Source: Camelus bactrianus
Taxonomy: Eukaryota > Chordata > Mammalia > Artiodactyla > Camelidae
Assembly: GCF_048773025.1 (NCBI RefSeq)
Contig: NC_133561.1
Span: 30,036,001-30,100,000 of the forward strand
Direction: 5' to 3'
DNA: 64,000 nt
Shown here: piece after piece, positions 12,535 to 22,990 of the stretch
Layout of the letters: every line of letters begins with the position of its first letter
Numbering within the stretch: the stretch's first letter is position 1
The notes under the pieces: generated by a model
What the model was told of the DNA's origin: nothing
Databases searched by the model: none
Seen by the model: the letters and a program-made list of their open reading frames with translations, nothing else
Translations under genes and position numbers: made by a program

Positions 12535-12655
12535 AAGGACCTGAATTTCAATACCTACTCTACTATAACTCACTGTGGAAACTTTGACAAGTCCCTTTTG
12601 ATCTTTGAAGCCCAGTTACCTGTAAAGTGATCTGTAAATTCTCCCTGAACTCTAA
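12535..12655 (+). repeat. MIR remnant
   Basis: MIR-like succession is seen: ggacctgaatttcaatacc, cactgtggaaactttgacaa, then gcccagttacctgtaaagtg. Confidence 0.5.
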
Positions 12656-13849
12656 CATTCAGTGAGACAAAGGATGTACTCTGAAAGGTATTAGCACTCT
12701 GGTTGTAATCCACAGCTTCCTGCCTCCGGGCCTCTGAGTCCTACCCTCTTCCCGTTATGCAGCTGACTCATTGTGCCCATGACAGTTGGGTTGAACCAGA
12801 GAGTGTCACTTATTCTCCTCCGAACTGTCCAGTGAAATAGGGGAGTGGCCCATTTGGTTCATTCTTTCACCAATTGTTCTGCTGCCTCCTGTTGGCAAGA
12901 CCCAGCCTGCAGGGCAAAGGCTGAAGTCTTTAATTCACGAAAAAATTAGCTGAGGGCCACATTCATAGAAAAAGAAACTTCATTTTTTTTTTGTTTTCAT
13001 TTTAAACACATTCCATTTTCCTGCTTTTGAATTCAGTCCTTATCAATAATGTAATGTTATACTGTGCTGAGATAAGGTAGAATAAAAAGCTGAATTGGGA
13101 GTTCAAGATTTGCAACTACAAACTACTATATATAAAACAAACAACAAGTTTATACTATATGGCACAGGAAACAATACTCAATATCTTGTGGTAACCTATA
13201 ATGAAAAGGAATGTGAAAATGAATATATGTATGTTCATGTATGACTGAAATATTATGCTGTACATCAGAAATTGATACAACGTTGTAAACTGACTATTCT
13301 TCAATTAAAAAGAATTCAGATTTTAAAAAAAACTGAAAAGACACAGTCCTGTCCTGAAGGAACTTGAGTCCAGCAGGGGAATGGTCCACCTGCTCTCCAT
13401 TTGTATGGGAGAGGAACAGGCAGACAGAATTGCACTGGACTATGTTGGAGAAGTTCTGAATCTTGGAAAGTAGGGAACTGGGCAATTCCAAGGCATGGTG
13501 AGAATGTGAAGTATAGCAGATTTTAAAAGTTCTTTTGAGTCTCTCTGTATCTGGATCTTATTCCTAGATTTGAGAGATGCTCTTCCTTCTGAGAAGGAGC
13601 CCACCTCCCACCAGAGGGAAGGCTTGTACAGCCTCCCTGACATCCAGGGCATCACCTAAGTCTTTCCAATTGGATGTCCTCACCTCAAATTCTGAATCCA
13701 AAGCTGGTGATACAGGAACCACGCAAACCCCTTCGGGTAATGGAAGGCAGCAGTGGCTACATCTGACTCCCCCACACAGTGGTAGTATATTCAGTTTCTA
13801 GAATTCAGAATCATCTTCTCCAACTCTTTCATTTTACAAATGCAATGTG
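12656..13849. other. Mostly unannotated, with one L1 end
   Basis: Outside the L1 end at 13080-13330, nothing recognisable. Confidence 0.45.
13080..13330 (+). mobile_element. Artiodactyl-type L1 3' end
   Basis: Words include gggagttcaagatttgcaac, ggcacaggaaacaatactca, atcttgtggtaacctataat and gtaaactgactattcttca. It is a short, 5'-truncated copy. Confidence 0.85.
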
Positions 13850-14400
13850 GACTAGATGAAAACCAATCAAATAGGGGCAGGCAGAGGCTGTTTATTCACA
13901 GCTTGTTGCAGCTAGGGAGTCAGCCACCATCACATGTTCTGGCAGAGACTCAAAGGCCTGCAGGAGTGGGAAAGCTTTACAAGAGAAACCAAAGAAGCCT
14001 TCATGTAGGCCTTGATGGGAGGCTGTTGGCATGGGGAAGCTGTCAGTGGACTAGCTAGAAGCAGGGCATCTTATGTGATTGGTTAGGGGTGCATTATTTG
14101 TTGTTTTCTGGTTCATGCTAGGTTCCAACCAATTCGAGGGACCAAATTTAGGGAAGCTCTTGGTTTTTAATCAAGTCTTGGCCATTTGGCTGTCTTGGCT
14201 TCCTGGGCAGGTTCCTAGAGACAGTGGTCCTACTTTATACAAGTCTGACTTACAGACAGCAGACTGATTATGCAAATCATGGGTTGGTTTCCTTAGCTTT
14301 TTGCTGCAGATGGTGGATCAGAGTTCTCTTTTTATGCATGATCTAGTCCACTTATATATTCAGTCTCTCAGCAGAAACCGAGACCTGGAGAAACAGAGTG
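13850..14400. other. Possible ancient LTR-like repeat, unresolved
   Basis: It has a run of repeat-like character (gctgtttattcacagcttgt, atgtgattggttaggggtg, attatgcaaatcatgggttg) and contains no gene. It may be an old LTR fossil; the family and ends are not determined. Confidence 0.25.
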
Positions 14401-14744
14401 GTCTAAGATTCTTATCCAAGATCTAAGAGCTAAGAGTAACCAGAACTGAAAGGTTGACCTGAGATTTAGTGTGTTTATCCTGTTCCCTTCAAAGGAACTT
14501 GTTCTGCTCGCAGAGGAGACAAGGTTTCAACCCATGGAAATAATTACTTTCCATACAGATGTCATAGAGATAAGTTGCACAAGGAAATTAATAGTTAGTG
14601 CTACAGTTTGGCAGGAAGCCTCATCACTTTCATTTTTAGACAGAACTCCCTGCTGTAACCTCTGCTGATCAAGTGCTCTCTGTGTCCTGGGCAACCCAAC
14701 CAGCCAGCAAGACGAAGTGGTTAAATGTGTGATTCTCCAGGCTG

Positions 14745-14930
14745 CCTACTCTGTTCATATTTTACTGTCACCACTGTTAGCTGTGTGAACTTGAACAAGA
14801 TACTTTGGCTTTCTAGCCTTCAGTTTCCTCATCTGTGAGATAGGAATGGCAATGGTGCCTATTTCATCATGCTCTTGTGCAAATTAAATGAACGGACACT
14901 TGCAACACACTGATACTTAATACGTGCTTG
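14745..14930 (+). repeat. MIR remnant, plus orientation
   Basis: The core gttagctgtgtgaacttgaa is followed by cagtttcctcatctgtgaga. It abuts an antisense MIR. Confidence 0.75.
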
Positions 14931-15110
14931 TACACGTTAGCTGTGACCATCCCGTTCAGTCTTCGCGTCAGCCCAGCGTGGTAAGTGGTAGGGTCCCTAC
15001 TTTGCAGGTGAAGAAACTAAGGATGGTTATGTCATTTGTCCAAGGTCGTGAGTGTCAGAGTCAGGATATTCACTCATGTCTCTACGAAGCCCAAACTCAT
15101 TATTCTTTCT
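14931..15110 (-). repeat. MIR remnant, minus orientation
   Basis: The sequence tttgcaggtgaagaaactaa, then gtccaaggtcgtgagtgtca, is the reverse complement of the MIR core. It lies tail to tail with the preceding MIR. Confidence 0.65.
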
Positions 15111-15177
15111 CTCTGTGCTTCTGAACACGGGATGTCACAGCTGGGAAAGAAGACAGCAGACAGGGGAAGCATATAGG

Positions 15178-15385
15178 GCTGTGGTATCAGTGTGTCTAAA
15201 TTCAACTCTTGGTTCTGCCCTTGCACAAATTACTTACCATCTCTGAGCACATTTTCACTTGCAAACTGGTAATAATGCTATCTACCTCATGGGGTTGTTT
15301 TAAGGATTAAATAACATAGTGTATGTGAAGTTCCCAGTACGGTGCCTGGCATGTGACAAGTACGTAGTAAATGACAACAATCCTT
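15178..15385 (+). repeat. MIR remnant
   Basis: Near-complete MIR layout is seen: tcaactcttggttctgccct, ctacctcatggggttgtttt, then gtgcctggcatgtgacaagt. Confidence 0.7.
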
Positions 15386-17090
15386 TGAATTATTGGAATT
15401 GGAAGTGACGATTGTAAACTATTCTTTAGAGTCTGTCCCTCAGTGGGCCCACTTCCATGAAGTTTTGCCTTAGTTCCCATACTGGCTTGACCCTCCACTG
15501 CTAGATTCCCCATTATTGGTGCTATGGTAGGACAAGCAGAGATGAGACAAATGACTTGGAGGGGAAGATGGGTCCTGTAGGGGAGAGGAATAGACAGGCA
15601 AAGAGGTAACAAGTCAGTGATTACATGGGAACGTGGAGTTCCAAAAAACCAAGGCTTCCCATGGCCAAGGCTTTCAGAAGAGCTAGAAATTCTTCCTAGG
15701 AAGCAAATAGATGAGTTTCACCCTCAGGTCTGTGGGTCAACCTGAGACATGTTCATCTGAAAGACACACTTGGCAGGGAAGACCAGCCTCCTCTTTGCCA
15801 TCCAGTGTCTCTTGGACATATTGGTTCTAATCTTAACACCGAGTTCAGTGAAGTTGGCTTCTCAACTATTCCTTGAGAATCAAAGCTGAGTTGTTTGTCA
15901 GACTGGTCAGAGGAAACCAGGATATGTGCAATGGGAAGATCTGATAGAAGAAGAGTGATAATAATGTGGCATATGAAAGCAGAAAATGCCTTGTTTCAAG
16001 GAACACGGAAGACTATCTCTTCCATCACCCTGGAAATAGATGTCATTATCTTGTTTTCTCAGAGGAAGAAATTAAATCCCAAGTACGTTAAGTTTTACAG
16101 CCCAAATCACTCAGATAATAAGAGTTGAATTGTGATTTGAATCCAAAAAAAAAAAAAACTGGAAAGAATACACCTAAATATTTCAGAGTGGTTGTCTGTG
16201 GGTGATCAGATTATGCGTGATTCTGATTTTGTTCTTTATATTTCTTTGTATTTTTGAAATTTTCTCTATCAGGCAGTTGTTATTGAATAATGTGAAAAGA
16301 GAAATCTAAGTGATTTGAACTCCATCGGGGCCCGGGGTGAGGACTGGGAGCACAAACTGGAAACAGCAAGGACAGCTCACTGTGGGAGCATCGGTCTGCT
16401 ATTCCCGAAATTGAGAAAACTAAACTGTTAAGCTGAGGTGCAGTTCAGAGCAAGATGGGGAGGAAGGAGGCAAGCAGCCCAGGCCAGAATTCTGGCTCCT
16501 TAGAGCCCAGGGAAGCTTGGCATGAAAAGAGCCTGGAAAGAGAACACTGATTTCACAGTTGGTCCTAAACACAAAGACTTGATCCAAGAACAACCTAGAC
16601 ATGGGGGTTGGCCAGAATCCAAAATGGGAGGGCCTCGAAAGAGGGCTCATGCCCCAACTCAGGCAAGGCTCAGGGCCTTTGCACCTGTGTGTTCTTAACT
16701 CTTAACATAGAACCTCCTCTATTTGCAGCCCTTTGTAATTTGTGTTGCAGTCAAGGCCTCTGACACAAAAGGATGAGAGCTTGAAATAAGAAAGAAAACA
16801 GCCTGCAGAGGAGACGGTGCTCATGCCAGTGAGGCTGGAGCAGGGAGGGCCGATGCCCCTCACCTGGTCACAGGCCTTGAATGTGGAGAGCAGAGCCGTG
16901 GGACCAGAGCTGTGAGTGTGTGAGGAGGTGGAGCTGGGAACGCATCTGGCAGAGGACAGAAGGCCCAGGTTCCCGCTTGCATCTTCCTTCCCCAAAGAAG
17001 CAAGAGGCCCCCAGGTAATACGAGATTCAAGTTCATCCCCATCATTGCTTCTGCTCCTCAAGCATTTTCAAACTCCAAGCAGATATTGTG
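15386..17090. other. IL20 downstream flank
   Basis: No coding exon is visible. Only a possible L1 end at 16145-16312. Confidence 0.5.
16145..16312 (+). repeat. Probable old L1 3' terminal fragment
   Basis: After an A run, the words gagtggttgtctgtgggtga, ttgttctttatatttctttg and gaaattttctctatcaggca resemble a common L1M end. Assignment is moderate. Confidence 0.4.
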
Positions 17091-17094
17091 CAAA

Positions 17095-17737
17095 AAAAAA
17101 CAAAAACCTTTATTTGTAAAATTACATTTTTTGCCACACAGGATTCCATAGCTGAAAAATAACACAAGTATGGGGTTGGGGAGTGGATTGGGGTTGGTCA
17201 GTAATTTTAAAACAAGTCTGTGATTTCACTTCAGAATTTCTTCCACAATCCACACTTCAGCGTCATTGGCTCAGTTTTAAATATTTCAGAGAGCCTAGGC
17301 AGTCAGGAAACATGTCCTAGTCTCGCCCCGCCACTCCCCCAGATTTAGAGGGTTTGTTCACTATATGAAAACCTGTTTTCATACCTATTCTAGTCAGGGT
17401 TTAAATATAATCCATGAATTGCTTTTAAAAGCAATTTTAAAAGTCTTCTCTTCAAATACAAAAATAAATAAGTTAAATAGTAAAAATAAATAAAAATATT
17501 AACTAATAAATATACCCAACAGTAGAAAAGATGTTACTAAAATCTTAGAAGGCTGTGGTCTAGATTAAGAGCAGGAACATATAAAGATAACCACAATAAG
17601 GGAACAAATAATGTATAAATAATATACACAGTGGCCAGCACTAAATTCTGTAACGAAGGGATGGAGGTTAGGGGCCATGCCTCCTGAGGACTAGGGGTTT
17701 GGCCCGGAGCCCTCTCAGCAGCAGCATCACTGTCCTC
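17095..17737 (-). promoter_or_regulatory. IL20: IL20 3'UTR with AU-rich elements and poly(A) signal
   Basis: About 640 nt between the stop and a canonical AATAAA at 17109-17114 (minus strand), followed by a U-rich run near 17092-17107 where cleavage is expected. At least seven ATTTA pentamers are present. Most are in the A/T-rich block at 17395-17515, with others near 17278 and 17610. Such clusters are the known AU-rich elements that destabilise cytokine mRNAs. The exact 3' end is inferred. Confidence 0.7.
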
Positions 17738-17815
17738 CTAGTCAATCGCCTCTATCCATCGCAGGAGAATGTCCAGCTCCCCCAAAGCCTTCACCACCGC
17801 TGCCTGAGGCTGAAG
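17738..17815 (-). CDS. IL20: IL20 coding exon 5 with stop
   Basis: Last 25 codons and a TAG stop at 17738-17740. The exon reads [18 protein letters not shown] then RWIEAID. The helix motif [10 protein letters not shown] is a family signature. The final seven residues differ from human (QWMEETE). The acceptor is tcttccag. Confidence 0.97.
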   Translation of the reverse strand, partial: LQPQAAVVKALGELDILLRWIEAID

Positions 17816-20407
17816 CTGGAAGACACAAGGTGCAGTGGTGAGCAGGTCATAGAGAGACAGCACATCCTCCAACAGTAATCCTCTCCTTCCACTGGTAGGA
17901 CTGTTGGGGATAGTAAGCAGGGCTTTTTTTTTTTTTTTTTTCCTAAGATGAAGAGCTTGAAAGACATTATGGAACCTCAAGATCTCACAAAAGGAAGAAG
18001 AATCACTGAGTCCGTCACCCTAGTCCTACACGGGGAAACTAAAGAAGACCAGGGTGGGTAGCAGAATTGGGACCACAACCCAAGACTCTTGAATCACAGA
18101 GATTAAAGTAATTAGGCTTTTTTTTTTTTAAATAAAGACGTGTGTCTGTGTGAGTGTGTGTGCGTGGATGTTTGTGTCTAGGGGTTGCCTATTGTGCATA
18201 CTTCAGTTGGAACAAATGTTTATCGTGCTGAGCATTGGGCTGACTGGGGATTCAGGGATGAATGGCACAGTCACGACCCACGGGGAATTCACAGTCGAGT
18301 GAGGGAGACAGGCAGAAGCAGGCAATGAAAATGTAGTGAGGTAGGTAGATGATGGAGTCCACACAGGACGGCAGGGAGACACCTAACTCTGAGAGATACA
18401 GCCAGTACCTTCCAGGAGGTGATGCCTCAGCTGGCCCGGAGGATGAGAGGAATTAGTGAGTGAGGAGTGGACTCTGGCTTTCCTGGCAGATGTGCAAATG
18501 CATTGAGGTGAGAAACAGCATGGCATGGGCATGTGTGAAATTGTGAGTGACTGTTTTTGAAGGTGAGTATAAGTGTGTGAACGGCAGAAAACTATTGCCT
18601 CTCATTTGTGTAGCTGGAAGATCCAGATGTCTCTGGAGTGACTTGAAGGAATCATGGCTATTCCTCCTTGATTCCCAGAGCATCTTCTGGAGGCAGCACC
18701 CTTCTAGAGCCTGACTGGGTATCCCCGGGTTAAAGCAGAAGGGTAGATAGTCCATATGACCATACAGAGCCATTAGCCTGAAGGCTATAGGATTTTTTTG
18801 AGTATGAGTACCCATCCCATCCACCTATGATCTCAGTTCTAAGAACACATTCATCCCAACCAAGGCCAAAATGACATATACCTCTTCGAAGTGACTCAGA
18901 ATCTGGCTGTATTTTTCCATTGCTTCCTCTCCACAAGGGCATGTCAAATGGGCATGCTGAAAAGAATACCAAAGAATGACAGATTTTATTAAAGAGTCTG
19001 ATTTTCAGCCTTTGCCATTAAAAGAAGTGCGATTCTTCCACCCACAGAAAAGTCTTTTCAGACTCATCACTGGGAATTGCTAAACTCGTCATCAGCTGGA
19101 AGAGGAAGCCAGCTTTTTAGGCTCAAATAGGAGCACCTTGCTTCTTTTCAGAAACAGGTGGCATTGAAGGAGTCTGTGATCACGGGATCCCGTCTGGCTT
19201 GTACTCCTCACCCCAGCTCTCCCTGACTCCCTCCCAGAGATCCTCCATGGGAAGAGAGAATTGGACAGATCCTATGTTGACCCTATCTTGAGATTGAGTC
19301 TAGTGGTTTGCTGATTGGCTCTCTGGACACAGGATGCACCAGTACACCGTAGGATAACTCACCTACAGAAAAAGTACAATTTCGTGGATAATAGACAATT
19401 ATCAGCAACATCAAATAGCTAGTGCTTTAGAGTTCTTTAGACATTTTGCATAGAGCATATGTCCAAAAGTCAATATAACCGAGTTCTTATTACCTAGTTA
19501 CATGGCTCAGTGCAGGTTGTTAGAACTCTTGACTCAGTTTTTCCATTTGTTAAATGGGGGTAAGAAAGAACGTGATTGCTGAGTCATCGAAGCTATGTGC
19601 TGAAACGGATCCTTTTACCCAAGACTCTTACTCACACAGAGCCGGAGGTCCTTCTTGATGGCAAGAAACGAGTTGGCGAGACTGCTGACCTTCCGGAGCA
19701 CATGGTGGTCAGGGGTCTGGTAGTTTTTGAACACCCTGTCCAGGTAGAGTCTCAGTATGTGGCGGAGGAGGCAGCACTGATATGCAGGCTACAAAGCAGA
19801 CGAGTATGTTGGTGGGGGAAGGGTGTCCAGGGACGAGCATGATGGAGATGCCCCCAATTCTTATTTCCTCCCAGAACTCATACAGACCAAGCACATACCG
19901 TTGTGTCTTGCAAAGAGTGAGTCTTCTTCAAGATTCTGATGTCAAGGATTTCATCTTTGGTTTGCTAAACAGAAGGAGGCAAGGCAAGGCAAGAAAGTCC
20001 AGGTCAGTGACTGCTGCCAGGGTCTTAGACTTTAAGACCGCTCATCCCCTCCCTGACACGGTCCCATGGGCAATGTCCCTCTCCAAAACACTTTTAAGTT
20101 ATGAACTACAGATATTTCCTGGGAATGCATCCTCCTGATAAGGGGTCCCCAGCTTGTCTTTTTTGTGATCATACTGCTGAAAGACAAACAGAGAAGGGGA
20201 GAGGCGACATGGTCACCAAGAGAAGGGTGGGGTGCCTCCCTTACATACCACAGTGCTCTGTATCTCCGCAAATCCACTTCGAATTCCCTGAAGGTTTGTG
20301 GTGATCACACAGCTTCCCAAATGGAGTGTCTTTAGACTGGCAGAAGGTGCCCAGGAGAGAGAAAACACAGCAGAGAGAAGGCAGAGGGGAAGACCAGAGC
20401 CTCTCAT
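17738..20407 (-). CDS. IL20: Interleukin-20, five coding exons
   Basis: Secreted IL-10-family cytokine. The known family role is to signal through IL-20R1/IL-20R2 and IL-22R1/IL-20R2 to JAK-STAT3 in keratinocytes and other epithelia. Coding exons on the minus strand are 20407-20249, 19964-19899, 19788-19636, 18956-18882 and 17815-17738. They give 53+22+51+25+25 codons, a total of 176 aa, the same length as human IL20. All introns are phase 0 with GT-AG ends. Residues 1-24 form a hydrophobic signal peptide, and mature residues begin LKTLHLGSC. The six family cysteines are present at 33, 80, 81, 126, 132 and 134. No N-X-S/T site is present, as in human IL20. The C-terminus ends LLRWIEAID where human has LLQWMEETE. 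An in-frame upstream ATG exists at 20477-20479, but the chosen ATG matches the human start and sits directly before the signal peptide. Identification rests on remembered human protein sequence and is very secure. Confidence 0.97.
17816..18881 (-). other. IL20: IL20 intron 4
   Basis: The intron carries a poly(T) tract at about 17924-17941, a TG-rich stretch near 18138-18175, and an eroded repeat (18205-18500) of the family also seen near 3850, 23000, 28275 and 53105. No additional exon is seen. Confidence 0.75.
18882..18956 (-). CDS. IL20: IL20 coding exon 4
   Basis: Twenty-five codons (residues 127-151), [16 protein letters not shown] followed by SQILSHFEE. It contains Cys132 and Cys134. 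Human IL20 has TCHC where this has TCPC. The acceptor is ttttcag and the donor GTATAT. Confidence 0.96.
18957..19635 (-). other. IL20: IL20 intron 3
   Basis: A 679 bp intron. I see no repeat or extra exon that I can name. Confidence 0.8.
19636..19788 (-). CDS. IL20: IL20 coding exon 3
   Basis: Fifty-one codons (residues 76-126) covering the conserved core: paired cysteines 80-81, then [27 protein letters not shown], and the terminal KKDLRLC with Cys126. The acceptor is ttgtag and the donor GTGAGT. Confidence 0.97.
19899..19964 (-). CDS. IL20: IL20 coding exon 2
   Basis: Twenty-two codons (residues 54-75), beginning [12 protein letters not shown] and ending SLQDTT. Human IL20 has QAKDGNIDIRIL here. 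The acceptor is tttag and the donor GTATGT, both phase 0. The IL19 equivalent exon is also exactly 22 codons. Confidence 0.95.
20249..20407 (-). CDS. IL20: IL20 coding exon 1
   Basis: Codons 1-53, carrying the signal peptide and helix A. The residues after the signal include [16 protein letters not shown] and the exon ends at STV. The start ATG (20405-20407) has A at -3. The donor is GTATGT, read from 20248 downward. The upstream in-frame ATG would add 24 residues without a better signal peptide. Confidence 0.96.
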
Positions 20408-20476
20408 TTTGTGCCAGAATCTGGAGACCACAAGAGCTAGGAATTCAAAGGAAAGAGCATGACTTACTGATTTCTC

Positions 20477-20479
20477 CAT
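20477..20479 (-). promoter_or_regulatory. IL20: In-frame upstream ATG of IL20
   Basis: This ATG (MEKSVSH...) is in frame with the main start, 24 codons upstream, with no stop between. It would place polar residues before the signal peptide, so the downstream ATG is preferred. Confidence 0.35.
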
Positions 20480-20499
20480 CTCATGCCTTAAGAAGCCAA

Positions 20500-21454
20500 T
20501 CCAGTCGCCGGGGACATGCCTCCCCACCCTCAGCGTCCCTGGTGAAACTTAATTGCTTTTTCTGACTTTGAATGGTCTGGCCCATTCATCTAACTTACTA
20601 AGAAAAACTGCCGCACCTCCTGGAAGAGAAGCCTTCTAGTGCTCGTTCAGGGTTCTAAGTATGAGTTGGTGCTGCAGGTCCTGGCTGCTTTATCCTGTCC
20701 CCATCCTAGCCGCATCATCATTGCCCAACAAGTAAGGCCTGGAGCAGTAGGCACTTGCCATGAGTAGACAGAGGATGACATTTCAGGGGAAATGTCAAAA
20801 CTTGTTTTGGCGAATTGACGTATATAGTCTTCCCCTCCAGAATGCCTGTGGAGCTCACCCTTCTGGTCCCCGCAGACCCACAGGGGTACTGGGGGAAAGC
20901 AACCTCATAGAAGCTGTTGCTGAGCCACCAAAAACACTCGGAGGAAACTGTCTGGATTTTATGGCCACCCCCGGGGCAGAAGAGCTTAGCTCTATTTGGC
21001 ATTTATCTGACATCAGATCAGTTATTTGAGGATAACAGATTTATTTCAGCCCCAAAGGCAAATAGAAAGTCAGTGATATCATAGCACCCTATTGCCAGGG
21101 AAAGGCAAGTTCTGATGGGCAATCAGCCTATTTCCACCCAGCACTTCTCCTCCCTCCTGAGGTATCTGGACTCCTCAGTGCCCTCTGCAGGAGGACTGTA
21201 GTCAGGTACACCTGGCATGAATCCATGAGTAAGCTGTTTTCCTAGACCTGTCACTCAGGCCATCAAGTAAGTGATCCTAAAAGAAAGAGGAGAAAGGTGG
21301 GAGGGAACCCATTTCTTCTTGGGTGAGGCTTGCTCTGTAAGAGGGCACTTTATGGTGTCTGCTGAGTTTTAAGATAAAAGTGATAATGGGCTGGGATTAG
21401 GGTGAGGAGAGTGAAGCACTCTCTTTAGGCACAAAATTTAAGGAGGAAAAAAGT
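20500..21454. other. IL20 upstream region
   Basis: The promoter is expected here. No convincing TATA box was fixed; a TATATA at about 20821 and a GATAAA near 20690 (minus strand) are weak candidates. Confidence 0.35.
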
Positions 21455-21638
21455 TTCTACTGTAGAGCACAGGGAACTATATTCAGTATCTTGCAGTAAC
21501 CTATAATGAAAAAGAATATGAAAACGAATATATGTACGTATGTGTATAAGTGAAATATTATACTGTACATCAGAAATTGACACATTGTAAACTGACTATG
21601 TGTCAGTAAAAAAAATAATAAAAATGAATAAATAAATA
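21455..21638 (+). mobile_element. Short L1 3' end, probable target duplication
   Basis: Words include gagcacagggaactatattc, gcagtaacctataatgaaaa and gtaaactgactatgtgtcag. The flanks tttaaggaggaaaaaagt and tttaaggggaaaaagt look like an imperfect target-site duplication. Confidence 0.8.
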
Positions 21639-21799
21639 TTTAAGGGGAAAAAGTCTCAGTAATCAAGTTAAATAATATTTTAATGTGATATCAAAATTAA
21701 TGGGAAAATCCATGACGAACAAAGTGGCCATCATTTAAAGACAGAATCTGAAAATGCCATGCTGAGCCAAGATCAAAGGGAAAATGAGGGCTCCTATCT

Positions 21800-21892
21800 C
21801 TCTGTCTGTCTATCTATCCACCTATATCTGTGCTTATCTATCTATCTTTGTCTGTGTATCTTTATCCATATCTATGTTTTTATGTATCTTTA
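21800..21892 (+). repeat. Degenerate (TCTA/TCTG)n tetranucleotide repeat
   Basis: Irregular TCTG, TCTA and TCTT units, heavily interrupted. Confidence 0.75.
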
Positions 21893-22009
21893 GTGATTAA
21901 TTTTTCCCAGAAATATATGATAAAAAAAAATTAGGAGTTTTCTTCCCTTAAAAATAGGAAAGCAAAATGATGATAAATTCTGTCTGAGACATAAATAACA
22001 TATTTAATA

Positions 22010-22315
22010 TAAAACAGAAACAGACTCATAGACATAGAATACAAACTTGTGGTTGCCAGGCGGGGGGTGGGGAGGGACAGACTGGGAGTTCGAAATTTGT
22101 GGATACTGACAGGTACATATAGAATAGATAAACAAGTTTATACTGTATAGCACAGGGAAATATGTACAAGATCCTGTGGTAGCTCACGGTGAAAAAGAAT
22201 GTGAAAATGAATATATGTATATTCATGTATGACTGAAAAATTGTGCTCTACACTGGAAATTGATACAACATTGTAAACTGATTATACTTCAATAAAATAA
22301 ATAAATAAATAAGAT
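22010..22315 (+). mobile_element. Artiodactyl-type L1 3' end
   Basis: It starts aaacagaaacagactcatag, followed by acttgtggttgccaggcggg, ctgtatagcacagggaaata, and an end at gattatacttcaataaaata. Confidence 0.88.
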
Positions 22316-22671
22316 ATTTAAGCTTAAAATAATGTGAGTTGTAATACAGATACTTTCAAATTTTTCAATAATTTTCAACTACTTTAATGTTTTGGAAAAA
22401 ATAACCCACATAATATAATCAACACATATAAATAGGGGTGTACATCGCTCCCTTGTGCCTTAGGCTCCAATACGGCTTGGCACAACACCTACTAAATTTT
22501 TCCCACCAGGCAATATGCTAGGTGTACTTTACCTTCATGTCCACCTGCGATACTGCCAAATGGAGGGAAAGAGAATTAACAAACCAAACCCCAAAGTATC
22601 AGCGAGACCTCTGGGTTTGAAGACGAGAGAACGAGGTCCATACCTCGGCTCTACAAGTCCCCATCAGTGTA

Positions 22672-22780
22672 GGTCATCCCAGTTCTCCCAGGACTGAGGG
22701 GGGTCCAGGAAATAGGACTCTCAGTTTTAAAACTGGAAAAGTGACAGGTAAATCTAGATGAGTTATATCACCCTATATCT
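22672..22780 (+). mobile_element. Short palindromic DNA transposon (MITE) remnant, copy 1
   Basis: It starts gtaggtcatcccagttctcc, contains aggactctcagttttaaaac, and ends near atcaccctat. It shares this layout with 52080-52195. The ends are approximate inverted repeats of the 'gtgacca...ggtcaccct' type. The later part may overlap an MIR. Confidence 0.45.
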
Positions 22781-22781
22781 T

Positions 22782-22990
22782 TGTGACCTTAGACAAATCA
22801 ACTCACCTGAGTTTTGTTTTCTTAGCCACCAGTGGTGATAATTAAACTCACCGCAGAAATTTGTTTGGACGTTTAAATAAAATGATGCATGATTTATACG
22901 CCTAGCATGGAGTGAGTCATCAGTTCATTTTAAATAGGGAGTGATATTAGTTGCCTTGAACATAGTAGGTGTATGGTAAATGTATATTAA
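22782..22990 (+). repeat. MIR remnant
   Basis: The MIR core tgtgaccttagacaaatcaa is followed by an eroded tail with gtttaaataaaatgatgcat. Confidence 0.6.

Noticed and set aside
1-17090. Possible IL24 exons downstream of IL20
   Set aside because: I looked for IL24 core words such as the KALGEVDILL-like helix and found none. In human the gene is farther away than this flank.
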